Origin: JBQTKD01 sp963703165
Lineage (GTDB): Bacteria > Actinomycetota > Actinomycetes > Sporichthyales > Sporichthyaceae
DNA: 64,000 bases
Direction: 5' to 3'
NCBI GenBank assembly: GCA_963703165.1
Contig: OY969798.1
Location: 4,402,001-4,466,000 of the forward strand
Part shown: positions 8,753 to 16,943 of the stretch, one piece after another
How the letters are laid out: each line of letters begins with the position of its first letter
Position numbering within the stretch: position 1 is the first letter of the stretch
Position numbers and translations under genes: made by a program
Notes under the pieces: model-generated
What the model was told of the DNA's origin: nothing
Databases searched by the model: none
The model's input: only the letters and a program-made list of their open reading frames with translations

Positions 8753-9622
8753 ATGGACGGCGACCGCGACGACGTCGCCGCGCAGGCGGCTGACACCTCG
8801 GGCGTCGCGGCTGACCTCGCCGAACGCCCACTCGACGAACGCCCACCCGCCGAACGCCCACTCGCGGAGCGCCCCGACACACGCGAGGAAACGGATCCCG
8901 TCGAGGTTCCGACGCCTCTCGGGCGAGCGCAGCGTCGCCGGGGCCGTGCCCAGCTGCGCAAGCAACGTCGCCGCCGCACCCGACGCCTGCAGATCATCGG
9001 CCTCGGGGTGACCCTGGTCCTGATGGTCTCGGTGCGGGCCTGGTTCTTCCAGGCGTACTACATCCCGTCGCCGTCGATGGAGCACACACTCGAGCTGGGT
9101 GACCGGGTGCTGGTCAACAAGGCCTCCTACCGGGGCGGGACCCCGCAACGAGGCCAGATCATCGTCTTCAGCGGGGTCGAGGGCTTCACCACGAACGGCA
9201 CGACCCACGGCGGGTTCTGGGACTCCGCGCTGGGCCTGCTCGGCCTGTCCGGGGACTCCGACGACTTCATCAAACGGGTGATCGGGATCCCCGGGGACAA
9301 CGTCAAATGCTGTGATTCTCGGGGACGGCTGCAGATCAACGGGATTCCCCTGGACGAGCCCTACCTCTATCCCCTGGACCTGGCGTCCCGAGAGCGCTTC
9401 GACATCGAGGTGCCGGCCGGCAGGTTGTGGGTGATGGGAGATCACAGAAGTCGATCGGCGGACTCGCGTGCGCACCTCGGCGCGCCCGGCGGCGGTACTG
9501 TGCCCATCGACAAGGTGGTGGGTCGGGCGGTCGCGATCGTGTGGCCGCTGGGTCATGCAGGTTGGCTGCGCATCCCGGACAGTTTCGAAAGGCTCGCGAC
9601 GAATGGGAGTGCACCCCGGTGA
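8753..9622 (+). CDS. lepB: Type I signal peptidase, copy 1
   Basis: About 289 residues. Membrane-bound serine protease that removes Sec and Tat signal peptides outside the membrane. The N-terminus is a charged cytoplasmic segment with repeats of ERPLxERP, then an Arg-rich stretch and one membrane helix (IIGLGVTLVLMVSV). Catalytic Ser108 is in YYIPSPSMEHTL and the general base Lys174 in DDFIKRVIGIPGD; the box E motif VMGDHRSRSADSR is intact. AGGGTGA precedes ATG 8753; GTG 8744 is an alternative. It overlaps the next lepB by 4 bp. Confidence 0.94.
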   Translation: MDGDRDDVAAQAADTSGVAADLAERPLDERPPAERPLAERPDTREETDPVEVPTPLGRAQRRRGRAQLRKQRRRRTRRLQIIGLGVTLVLMVSVRAWFFQAYYIPSPSMEHTLELGDRVLVNKASYRGGTPQRGQIIVFSGVEGFTTNGTTHGGFWDSALGLLGLSGDSDDFIKRVIGIPGDNVKCCDSRGRLQINGIPLDEPYLYPLDLASRERFDIEVPAGRLWVMGDHRSRSADSRAHLGAPGGGTVPIDKVVGRAVAIVWPLGHAGWLRIPDSFERLATNGSAPR

Positions 9623-10599
9623 GTGACCCCGCCGAGCCCTACGACCCGTTCGACGAGAACGACCCCGACCGACCCGTGCCCCCGGGTGGAGCGTCCGGGC
9701 CGCCGGACGACGAGCTACCTCCTCGGCCCGCGCAGCGGCGTATGCCGCGCCGCGAGGAGGAACTCCCCGCGGAACTGCCGCCCGGCCAGCGCAACGAGGT
9801 CGGTAAGTCCTCCAGCCTGCTGCGTGAACTGCCGATCCTGGTGTTCGTCGCGTTGGCGCTCGCGCTGCTGATCAAGACGTTCCTGGTGCAGGCCTTCTTC
9901 ATCCCGTCGGACTCCATGCAGAACACCCTGCTCGAGGGCGACCGGGTGTTGGTCAACAAGTTCTCCGCCCGCTTCGGTGATCCCAAGCGTGGCGAGATCA
10001 TCGTGTTCAAGGACCCCGGGTCGTGGCTGGGCAACGACCGCCCGGAGCGGGACGGCAACGCCGTGCTCAAGGGGTTGAAGGACGTCTTCGTCTTCGTCGG
10101 CCTGCTGCCCTCCTCGAACGAGAAGGACCTGATCAAGCGGGTCGTCGGTGTGCCGGGGGACCGGGTCGCGTGCTGCACGGACGGGAAGGTCACCGTCAAC
10201 GGCGTCAAGCTCGAAGAGCCCTACCTGTACTCGGACCCGGTCACGGGTGAGGCGGACAAGCCGTCCGAGCGTCCGTTCTCGGTGACGGTCCCGCCGAACC
10301 GGCTGTGGGTCATGGGTGACCACCGTGAGGTTTCGGCCGACTCGCGTCTGCACATGAACGAGCCTGGCAACGGCACCATCTCCCAGGACCAGGTCGTCGG
10401 GCGCGCGTTCGTGCTCGTCTGGCCGCTCTCGCGCTGGTCGACGCTGTCCGTACCGGGCACCTTCAAGGACAAGCAGCTCGACGACGCGCCGCTCGCCGGC
10501 TCCGCCGCCGCGCTGGTCACCCTCGTCCCGTTGGCGGCGTGGCGCCGCCGACAGGCGCATCAGGCCGCAGCCAGGGCACCGGTCGCCGAGTCCGTCTAA
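9619..10599 (+). CDS. lepB: Type I signal peptidase, copy 2
   Basis: About 326 residues, paralogue of the preceding gene. Acidic Pro-rich cytoplasmic N-terminus, membrane helix around ELPILVFVALALALLI, Ser99 in FFIPSDSMQNTL, Lys173 in KDLIKRVVGVPGD, and VMGDHREVSADSR. Unlike copy 1 it has a second hydrophobic segment near the C-terminus (LAGSAAALVTLVPLAAW), as in many actinobacterial SipX-type enzymes. GTG 9619 overlaps the stop of copy 1 in GTGA, so the two are co-translated. Tandem signal peptidases after rplS are known from streptomycetes and may divide substrates. Confidence 0.94.
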   Translation: MSDPAEPYDPFDENDPDRPVPPGGASGPPDDELPPRPAQRRMPRREEELPAELPPGQRNEVGKSSSLLRELPILVFVALALALLIKTFLVQAFFIPSDSMQNTLLEGDRVLVNKFSARFGDPKRGEIIVFKDPGSWLGNDRPERDGNAVLKGLKDVFVFVGLLPSSNEKDLIKRVVGVPGDRVACCTDGKVTVNGVKLEEPYLYSDPVTGEADKPSERPFSVTVPPNRLWVMGDHREVSADSRLHMNEPGNGTISQDQVVGRAFVLVWPLSRWSTLSVPGTFKDKQLDDAPLAGSAAALVTLVPLAAWRRRQAHQAAARAPVAESV

Positions 10600-10603
10600 G
10601 CGC

Positions 10604-11312
10604 ATGGCAGCGATGCGTCCGCGTCGATTCTCCGTGCGGCCCGATGCGGGGCTGTACGGCTACGAGCGTGCGCTCATCCGCAGCGGCCTCGGTCCGGTGG
10701 CGGGCGCCGACGAGGCCGGCCGTGGGGCGTGCGCCGGTCCGCTCGTGGCGGCGGCGGTGATCCTGGCGCCGGGCAAGCGTGGCGAGATCCCGGGCCTGGC
10801 CGACTCCAAGCTGCTCACGCCCGCCGCGCGGGAGGCGGTGTTCGCGCAGGTGCACAAGCGGGCCGCCGCGATCAGCACGGTGATCGTCCCGGCGCCCGAG
10901 GTGGACCGGGTCGGGTTGCACCGCGCGAATGTTGCCGCGCTGCGCCGGGCGCTGGCCCGGTTGGATGTGCACGGCCGGTTATGTGTTGACCGACGGCTTC
11001 GCCGTCGCCGGTCTGGGGGTCCCGGGGCTTGCGGTCTGGAAGGGTGACCGGGTGGCCGGGTGCATCGCGGCCGCGTCGGTGGTCGCCAAGGTGACCCGGG
11101 ACCGGATGATGTGCGAACTCGCCGCCACGTACCCGCAGTACGGCTTCGACGGACACAAGGGCTACAGCACCGCCGAGCACAGCGCCGCGCTCGTCGAGCA
11201 CGGTCCGTGCCCCGAGCACCGGTTCTCCTACGTGAATGTCGCGGCCGCAGTCGGGCGATCGACCGGCCAGAATGTCGACGTGGACCACGAGGGAGCGGAG
11301 CTCGCACGATGA
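10604..11312 (+). pseudogene. rnhB: Ribonuclease HII, single-base frameshift
   Basis: RNase HII removes ribonucleotides from DNA. The 5' frame encodes GADEAGRGACAGPLVAAAV (the DE active-site motif), LADSKLL and HRANVAALRRAL, then goes out of frame after LDVHGR. The downstream frame resumes with YVLTDGFAVAGLGVPGLAVWKGD, the catalytic IAAASVVAKVTRDRMM region and ends at 11312. Deleting one T of the TT at 10979-10980 restores LDVHGRYVLTDGF. All parts of a full-length enzyme of about 235 residues are present, so either one base is a sequencing error or the gene is freshly broken. Confidence 0.85.
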
Positions 11313-11617
11313 GCGCGGAGGATCTCGAGAAGTACGAGACCGAGATGGAGCTCTCGCTCTACAAGGAGTACCGGGACGTCGTCGGGCTGTTCGCGTACGT
11401 GGTCGAGACCGAGCGCCGCTTCTATCTGACGAACAACGTCGACCTGCAGGTCCGCTCCGACGCCGGGGAGACCTACTTCGAGGTGACGATGACCGACGCC
11501 TGGGTCTGGGACATGTACCGGCCCGCGCGCTTCGTGAAGAACGTCAAGGTCGTCACGTTCAAGGACGTCAACGTCGAGGAACTCGCGAAGGCCGAACTCA
11601 CCCCGCCCGAGGGCTGA
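11309..11617 (+). CDS. DUF2469 family protein
   Basis: A 102-residue acidic protein (MSAEDLEKYETEMELSLYKEYRDV, FVKNVKVVTFKDVNVEEL) that matches the small, highly conserved actinobacterial DUF2469 family. It has no membrane segment or signal. Function unknown; the family nearly always follows rnhB. The ATG overlaps the rnhB stop in ATGA, indicating coupled translation. Confidence 0.9.
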   Translation: MSAEDLEKYETEMELSLYKEYRDVVGLFAYVVETERRFYLTNNVDLQVRSDAGETYFEVTMTDAWVWDMYRPARFVKNVKVVTFKDVNVEELAKAELTPPEG

Positions 11618-11626
11618 ATCGAAGAG

Positions 11627-11661
11627 TTATCCACAGCGGGGGAGACCCCGGGTTATCCACA
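11627..11661 (+). promoter_or_regulatory. Pair of exact DnaA boxes
   Basis: Two identical GTTATCCACAG sequences, each containing the perfect DnaA box TTATCCACA, lie at 11627-11635 and 11653-11661, in the same orientation and 26 bp apart, in the short gap between DUF2469 and yraN. The spacer is GC-rich (GGGGGAGACCCCGG). This is not oriC: no dnaA, dnaN or box cluster is present. It could titrate DnaA or regulate yraN-comM-dprA; that role is inference. Confidence 0.6.
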
Positions 11662-11727
11662 GTTTTGAAACTGACCCTCGCTCCGGCCTGATCGCGTCCG
11701 CACGCTTCCGTGCCGGAGGTGGTCGCG

Positions 11728-12084
11728 ATGCGGGCGAAAGACGCTCTGGGCAAATACGGCGAGGACCATGCCGCGCAGTTCCTGATCGATGCGGGGTTGG
11801 AGATCCTCGACCGGAACTGGCGGTGTGCCGAGGGAGAGCTGGACCTCGTCGCCGTCGAGAACGGCGTGCTGGTCGTGTGCGAGGTGAAGACCCGCCGCAA
11901 CGACAAGTTCGGCGGACCGCTGGTCGCGGTGACTCCGGTGAAGCTCGCGCGGTTGCGCGGGCTGGCCATCGCCTGGTGCCGGGCGCACGGCTGGCGGGGG
12001 CCGATCCGGATCGACGTGATCGGGATCTGGGCCGCCGTGCCCGGGCGGACGGACCGCGTCGAGCATGTGCGCGGTGTCGCATGA
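11728..12084 (+). CDS. YraN/UPF0102 family putative nuclease
   Basis: A 118-residue restriction-endonuclease-fold protein: LGKYGEDHAAQFLIDAGLEILDRNWR followed by GELDLVAVENGVLVVCEVKTR, which holds the E-D-ExK pattern of the family. The biological substrate is not established. I chose ATG 11728 because GGAGG lies 8 bp upstream; GTG 11710 would overlap that motif. Its stop overlaps comM in ATGA, and yraN-comM-dprA is a standard trio linked to DNA processing. Confidence 0.9.
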   Translation: MRAKDALGKYGEDHAAQFLIDAGLEILDRNWRCAEGELDLVAVENGVLVVCEVKTRRNDKFGGPLVAVTPVKLARLRGLAIAWCRAHGWRGPIRIDVIGIWAAVPGRTDRVEHVRGVA

Positions 12085-13634
12085 CGGGGGTGGGGCGCGG
12101 CTGGGGAATCGCGCTGACAGGAGTGCAGGGCCGCGTCGTCTCCGTGGAGGCAGACATCGGATCGGGCCTGCCCAAGACCGTGTTGATCGGGTTGCCGGAC
12201 ACCGCCCTGTCCGAGGCGCGGGAACGCGTGAAGGCGGCCGTGGTGAACAGCAACGAATCCTGGCCGGAGGTCAAGGTCACGATCTCGCTCTCCCCGGCGG
12301 ACCTGCACAAGCGAGGCGGCGGATTCGACCTGGCGATCGCCTTGGTGGTGCTCGCCGCGCAGGGCACGGTGCCCGCCTACGACGTCGCCGGGCTGGTGAT
12401 GCTCGGCGAACTGGGACTGGACGGACGGGTCCGCCCGTTGCGCGGGGTCCTGCCCGCGGTCGCTGCGGCTGTGCGGGCCGGACGCACTCGGGTCCTGGTG
12501 CCCGAGGCCAACGTCGAGGAGGCCGAACTGGTCGAAGGCGCGGAGATCATCGGGATCCGCTCGTTGCGCCACGCCTGTGCGTGGCTGCGCGGCGAGCCCA
12601 TCCCGGATGAACCGGACGAGCCCGATCCGGTCGTCGAGCGGGTCCCCGTGGCCGTCGGTCCGGAGTGGCTGCCCGATCTTGCGGACGTCCGCGGTCAGGA
12701 GGAAGCCCGTCGGGCTCTGGAGGTCGCGGCGGTCGGTGGGCATCACGTGTTCCTGCACGGCAGCCCCGGTGTGGGCAAGACGATGTTGGCCGAGCGGATG
12801 CCCGGCCTGTTGCCGCCGCTGAGCGGGCAGGACGCGTTGGAGGTCACCGAGATCCATTCGGTGGCCGGACAGTTGCGGCCCGGGGTCCCGTTGGTGACCT
12901 CGGCCCCTTACTGCCGTCCGCACCACTCCGCCACGGCGGCCGCCATCATCGGCGGTGGGGGCGCCAAGGAGATCCGACCTGGCGCGGTTTCCTTGGCGCA
13001 CAAGGGAATTCTCTTCGTGGACGAGGCGACCGAGTACCGGGCCGGTGTGCTCGACGGTCTGCGTCAGCCCATGGAGAGCGGCGAAGTGATCATCGCGCGA
13101 TCCGGCCTGACGGCCCGGTTCCCGGCGGAGTTCCTGCTGGTTCTCGCGGCCAATCCCTGCCCGTGCAGCAGTGCGACCGCCAAGGGCTGCATCTGTAGGT
13201 CGGAGACCCGGCGGCGTTACCTGTCGCGCCTGTCCCGGCCGTTGCTCGACCGGGTCGATCTGCAGGTCATGGTGGATCGGCCGACCCGGTATCAACTGCT
13301 GGCCGCGCCGGAGGGTGAGAGCACCGCGACGGTGGCGGCTCGGGTCGCCCAGGCGCGTGCGCGCAGTGCCCGCCGTTTGGAAGGGACCCCTTGGACGAAC
13401 AACGCCCAGGTCCCGTCCCGGCTGCTACGCGGCGCGTGGGCGCTCGATCCGGAGGCGATGCGCACGGTGGAGACCGCGCTGGAGCGGGGGACATTGACCC
13501 CGCGTGGGATGGTGCGGATCCTTCGCGTGGCGTGGTCCATGGCCGATCTGGCGGGGATCGATCGACCGGGTCGGGCCGAGGTAGGGGAGGCGCTGGCGCT
13601 GCGTTCCGGTGTCGCCGGGGGGTGGGCCGCATGA
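12081..13634 (+). CDS. comM: YifB/ComM family Mg-chelatase-like AAA ATPase
   Basis: A 517-residue protein. ComM homologues are hexameric helicases that promote branch migration during integration of transforming DNA. N-terminal ChlI/Lon-like domain with GLPKTVLIGLPDTALSEARERV, then an AAA module with Walker A GSPGVGKTML near 227 and Walker B ILFVDEATE, a cysteine cluster (NPCPCSS through CICRSE) typical of the family, and a C-terminal winged helix. ATGA overlaps on both sides (yraN and dprA) make it the middle of a coupled operon. Confidence 0.95.
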   Translation: MTGVGRGWGIALTGVQGRVVSVEADIGSGLPKTVLIGLPDTALSEARERVKAAVVNSNESWPEVKVTISLSPADLHKRGGGFDLAIALVVLAAQGTVPAYDVAGLVMLGELGLDGRVRPLRGVLPAVAAAVRAGRTRVLVPEANVEEAELVEGAEIIGIRSLRHACAWLRGEPIPDEPDEPDPVVERVPVAVGPEWLPDLADVRGQEEARRALEVAAVGGHHVFLHGSPGVGKTMLAERMPGLLPPLSGQDALEVTEIHSVAGQLRPGVPLVTSAPYCRPHHSATAAAIIGGGGAKEIRPGAVSLAHKGILFVDEATEYRAGVLDGLRQPMESGEVIIARSGLTARFPAEFLLVLAANPCPCSSATAKGCICRSETRRRYLSRLSRPLLDRVDLQVMVDRPTRYQLLAAPEGESTATVAARVAQARARSARRLEGTPWTNNAQVPSRLLRGAWALDPEAMRTVETALERGTLTPRGMVRILRVAWSMADLAGIDRPGRAEVGEALALRSGVAGGWAA

Positions 13635-14797
13635 CGGAGCGAAGCGAGCAATTCCTGGATCTGGAGTTCCCGCAGCCGGTGATCGACCGGGTCGGGGATC
13701 GTGCCGCGCGGGCGCTGCTGATGCGCATCGCGGACCCGGCGCAGCCGCGCCTCGGCGCGGCCGTGGCCCGCTTGGGTGCGGTCGAGGTGATCGAGCGCAT
13801 CCGCACCGGACGGGCGGATCTGCCCGGTGCGACTGCGATGCGCATCCGGCTGCAGGGCGTCGACCCGCTCGACGATCTCGCGGCCGGCGCGGCAGCGGGC
13901 GCCCGGCTCATCTGTCCCGGCGAGGAGTCGTGGCCACGTCAACTCGACGACCTCGGCAATGCGCGCCCGTTCGGGTTGTGGTGTCGCGGCGCCGCGGACC
14001 TGCGGCCGGCGTTGCTGAACTCGGTCGCCATGGTGGGCGCCCGGGCGGCGAGTCCCTACGGCGTGCACGTCGCCACAGACCTCGCCGCGCAACTGGCTGA
14101 ACTGGGCTGGGCGATCGTCTCGGGAGGTGCCTTCGGCGTCGACGTCGCTGCGCACCGCGGCGCCATGGCCGCGGGCGGGACGACCTTCGCGGTTCTCGCG
14201 GGCGGCGCTGACGTGCCCTATCCCCGGGCGCACGCCGCGCTGTTCGAGCAGATCGCCGTCGACGGCCTGGTGCTCAGCGAGGCAGCGCCTGGCGCGGCCC
14301 CGGCCAGCCGGCGCTTCCTCACGCGCAATCGGGTGATCGCGGCGTTGACCCGCGGCACCGTGGTCGTCGAGGCCGCCGCGCGCAGCGGGGCGGCCACCAC
14401 GGCCCGATGGGCCGAGGAACTGAACCGAGTCCTGATGGCGGTGCCCGGTCCGGTCACCTCGGCGACGTCAGTGGGCAGCAACGAACTACTGCGCTCGGGC
14501 CAGGCCATCGTGGTCACCAGGCCGGCCGAGGTGGTCGAGGCGTTGGGCCGCTTCGGCGTCGACCTCGCGCCCGTGCGCGCGCGACCGGCCCGACCGCGGG
14601 ATCAGCTTCCCGACGGTCTGCGGGCGGTACTCGAGGCACTCCCGGCCCGCGGTGCGGCCGAGATCGGGCGGATCGGCGTCGAGTGCGGTCAGCCCGCGGA
14701 CGCGGTGCGGGCCGCCTTGGGGGAGTTGGCCTCGCTCGCCCTGGTGGAGCGCGTCGAGGGCGGCTGGACGCTGACGGCACAGGCCCGGCGGAGATGA
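13631..14797 (+). CDS. dprA: DNA-processing protein DprA
   Basis: A 388-residue protein. DprA loads RecA on incoming single-stranded DNA during transformation, and is also present in many non-competent actinobacteria. The Rossmann-like core carries SVAMVGARAASPYG, SGGAFGVDVAAHRGA, FAVLAGGADVPYP and RRFLTRNRVIAAL, and a C-terminal winged helix (AEIGRIGVECGQPADAVRAAL) follows. The start is coupled to comM (ATGA). The first codons lie in a GAGCGAAGCGAGC motif that recurs elsewhere in the window. Confidence 0.93.
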   Translation: MTERSEQFLDLEFPQPVIDRVGDRAARALLMRIADPAQPRLGAAVARLGAVEVIERIRTGRADLPGATAMRIRLQGVDPLDDLAAGAAAGARLICPGEESWPRQLDDLGNARPFGLWCRGAADLRPALLNSVAMVGARAASPYGVHVATDLAAQLAELGWAIVSGGAFGVDVAAHRGAMAAGGTTFAVLAGGADVPYPRAHAALFEQIAVDGLVLSEAAPGAAPASRRFLTRNRVIAALTRGTVVVEAAARSGAATTARWAEELNRVLMAVPGPVTSATSVGSNELLRSGQAIVVTRPAEVVEALGRFGVDLAPVRARPARPRDQLPDGLRAVLEALPARGAAEIGRIGVECGQPADAVRAALGELASLALVERVEGGWTLTAQARRR

Positions 14798-14892
14798 GTG
14801 GGGCCGAGTAGCGATGGTGCTTGTGGGGCTGAAGTGACAATTGTGACGTGGCGGTCGTTGCATCGCGGGCGGGAGGCCGGGACGTTTGGCCC

Positions 14893-15846
14893 ATGAACCG
14901 GGGGGTCGCGTTGGAGGAGTCCGCGCAGGCGGACGGCTCCGCACTGCCCCCTGCCCTGGCTGAGGCGCTGCGTGCCTTCGAGGTCCACCTGGCGAGCGAG
15001 CGCGGGCTGTCCCCGCACACGGTCCGGGCCTACATCGGCGACATCACGCGTCTGCTGCGCCACGCGGCACGCGGTGGGGTCGTCGACGTGGACGGGCTGA
15101 CCCTGCCGGTGCTGCGCCGCTGGTTGGCCGCGGAACGCGTCACCCGGCACGCGGATACCACGGTGGCCCGCCGTGCCGCCGCGACCCGCACCTTCACCGA
15201 GTACGCCGCGCGCACCGGCAAGGCGCAGCGCGACGTCGGGGCCGGACTCGTGAGCCCACGGATCCGGCGTCGGTTGCCGGCGATCCTGACCCAGGACCAG
15301 GCCGGGCGCCTGCTGACCCCCACGGAACCGACCCAGGACCCTGCCGACCTGCGGGATCGGGCCGTCCTGGAGATGCTGTACGCGTCGGGCCTGCGGGTGG
15401 GCGAACTCGTCGCCCTGGACCTGGGGGATCTGGACCGGGAGAAGCGACTGCTTCGCGCCATGGGGAAGGGCGCGAAGCAGCGCACGGTCCCGTTCGGGGA
15501 ACCGGCGGCAGACGCCCTCGCCGACTGGCTGACCCGCGGCCGGGCCGCGCTGCTCACCGAACGCAGCGGCGCCGCGGTGTTCATCGGCGCGCGCGGCGGC
15601 CGTCTCGGCCAGCGAGCGGTCCGGGAAACCGTGCACCGCGCTCTGGCCGCCCTGGGCGACGTCCCCCAGATGGGCCCGCACGGACTGCGGCACAGCGCCG
15701 CCACACACCTGGTGGAACGTGGAGCGGACCTACGCACCGTGCAGGAACTGCTCGGCCACGCCGCCTTGACCTCCACACAGCTCTACACCCATGTCTCCGT
15801 CGAACGACTGCGGGCTACCTATGAACAAGCTCATCCACGTGCCTGA
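14893..15846 (+). CDS. xerC: Tyrosine recombinase XerC
   Basis: About 317 residues. Resolves chromosome dimers at dif together with XerD. Core-binding SAM-like domain first (FEVHLASERGLSPHTVRAY), then the catalytic domain with Arg168 (ASGLRVGEL), Lys192 (GKGAKQR), His263 and Arg266 (HGLRH), LLGH, and the nucleophile Tyr298 (QLYTHV). All catalytic residues are present. ATG 14893 is preferred; GTG 14848 upstream is possible and would add a non-conserved extension. Its end overlaps whiG by 26 bp. Confidence 0.93.
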   Translation: MNRGVALEESAQADGSALPPALAEALRAFEVHLASERGLSPHTVRAYIGDITRLLRHAARGGVVDVDGLTLPVLRRWLAAERVTRHADTTVARRAAATRTFTEYAARTGKAQRDVGAGLVSPRIRRRLPAILTQDQAGRLLTPTEPTQDPADLRDRAVLEMLYASGLRVGELVALDLGDLDREKRLLRAMGKGAKQRTVPFGEPAADALADWLTRGRAALLTERSGAAVFIGARGGRLGQRAVRETVHRALAALGDVPQMGPHGLRHSAATHLVERGADLRTVQELLGHAALTSTQLYTHVSVERLRATYEQAHPRA

Positions 15847-16633
15847 GCAGAAGAGCGCGCTGGCGCTCGCCGATCGCGACGACACAAGCGGCCTGGCCGA
15901 CCTGTGGCGCCGCTACAAGCAGGACGACGACGACCGGCTGCGCGAGCGGCTGATCCTGCACTACGCGCCCCTGGTGAAGTACGTCGCCGGACGCGTCGGG
16001 GTCGGCCTGCCGCGCAACGTCGACATCGCCGACTGCGTCTCGGTCGGCGTCCTCGGCCTCATCGACGCGATCGAGAAGTTCGACCCGGACCGTGGCGTGC
16101 CCTTCGAGCCGTACGCGATCTCCCGTATCCGCGGCGCGATCCTCGACGAGCTCCGCGCGCAGGACTGGATCCCGCGCTCGGTTCGCGCCCGGGCGCGCGA
16201 CGTGCAACGGACCTGGTCGGAGCTGGAGAACAAGCTCGGCCGCAACCCCTCGGAACCTGAACTGGCCGAAGCGCTCGGGCTGAGCACCACCGCCCTGCAC
16301 AAACTGTTCGGCCAGCTCGCCGCAGTCAACGTGCTCGCGCTCGACGAACTGCTCGGCAGCACCAGCGGCGGGACCGACGCCATCAACCTCGGCGAGACCC
16401 TGGCCGACCTCGACGCGCCCGACCCGGCCCACGTGGTCGAGTCGGCCGAGGTCCGCCGGTTGCTCGTCGAGGCCCTCGAGACGCTGGGGGAGCGCGAACA
16501 GACCCTGGTCCGCCTCTACTACTTCGAGGGCTTCACCCTCGCGGAGATCGGCTCCGTTCTCGGAGTCACCGAGTCCCGCGTCTGCCAGATGCACACCAAG
16601 GCTGTCCTGGCCCTGCGCGCCCGGCTGCGCTGA
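15821..16633 (+). CDS. whiG: RNA polymerase sigma factor of the WhiG/FliA family
   Basis: A 270-residue alternative sigma factor. Region 2 is LILHYAPLVKYVAGRVGVGLP through FEPYAISRIRGAILDELRAQDWIP; region 3 follows, and region 4 is GEREQTLVRLYYFEGFTLAEIGSVLGVTESRVCQMHTKA. It closely resembles streptomycete WhiG, which commits aerial hyphae to sporulation and, in its FliA relatives, drives flagellar genes. No flagellar gene is in the window. It overlaps the end of xerC, an arrangement that suggests expression from the upstream operon; ATG 15821 avoids a longer overlap. Confidence 0.92.
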   Translation: MNKLIHVPEQKSALALADRDDTSGLADLWRRYKQDDDDRLRERLILHYAPLVKYVAGRVGVGLPRNVDIADCVSVGVLGLIDAIEKFDPDRGVPFEPYAISRIRGAILDELRAQDWIPRSVRARARDVQRTWSELENKLGRNPSEPELAEALGLSTTALHKLFGQLAAVNVLALDELLGSTSGGTDAINLGETLADLDAPDPAHVVESAEVRRLLVEALETLGEREQTLVRLYYFEGFTLAEIGSVLGVTESRVCQMHTKAVLALRARLR

Positions 16634-16943
16634 CCACACCGCGGATGTCATGTTCGCTTCGCTCAACAGACTTCAATCGGCTCGGAAGCCACAGGGGCTC
16701 GTCCCTCGCCCCCGCGGCTTCGCTCGCCTCAATCGTCTGTAGACTCCACGACGGCGACCCGCCCAGCGGGTCGTACTTCGCACGTCCTCCGGCAAACGCT
16801 CGCTGAGCGTGGCCCGGTGCGCGCGTCCTCGGTCGGTTGTTCGCAGCCGCGTGACGCGCCCAGGGCGTCAGGGCATCGGCCACCCCGGTCGGCGCAACAA
16901 CTGAGACGTTCCGCGCCCGCGCGGGACAACAAGGAGAACACCC
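16634..16943. other. 310-bp intergenic region upstream of rpsB
   Basis: Contains no supported ORF. It holds a nested inverted repeat (16666-16740, described separately), a TAGACT sequence at 16739 that could be a -10 element, and AAGGAG at 16930 that is the rpsB Shine-Dalgarno site. The rest looks like an untranslated leader for the rpsB-tsf operon. Confidence 0.6.
16666..16740 (+). promoter_or_regulatory. Nested stem-loop between whiG and rpsB
   Basis: Outer arms ACAGAC (16666-16671) and GTCTGT (16735-16740) enclose GAAGCC (16685-16690) pairing with GGCTTC (16716-16721), and inside that GGGG pairing with CCCC. It could be the whiG terminator or part of a structured S2 leader RNA; no T tract follows, and it lies about 200 bp before the rpsB start. 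Confidence 0.4.

Noticed and set aside
11618..11709. DnaA boxes as a replication origin
   Set aside because: Only two boxes, no AT-rich unwinding element and no dnaA/dnaN/rpmH neighbourhood.
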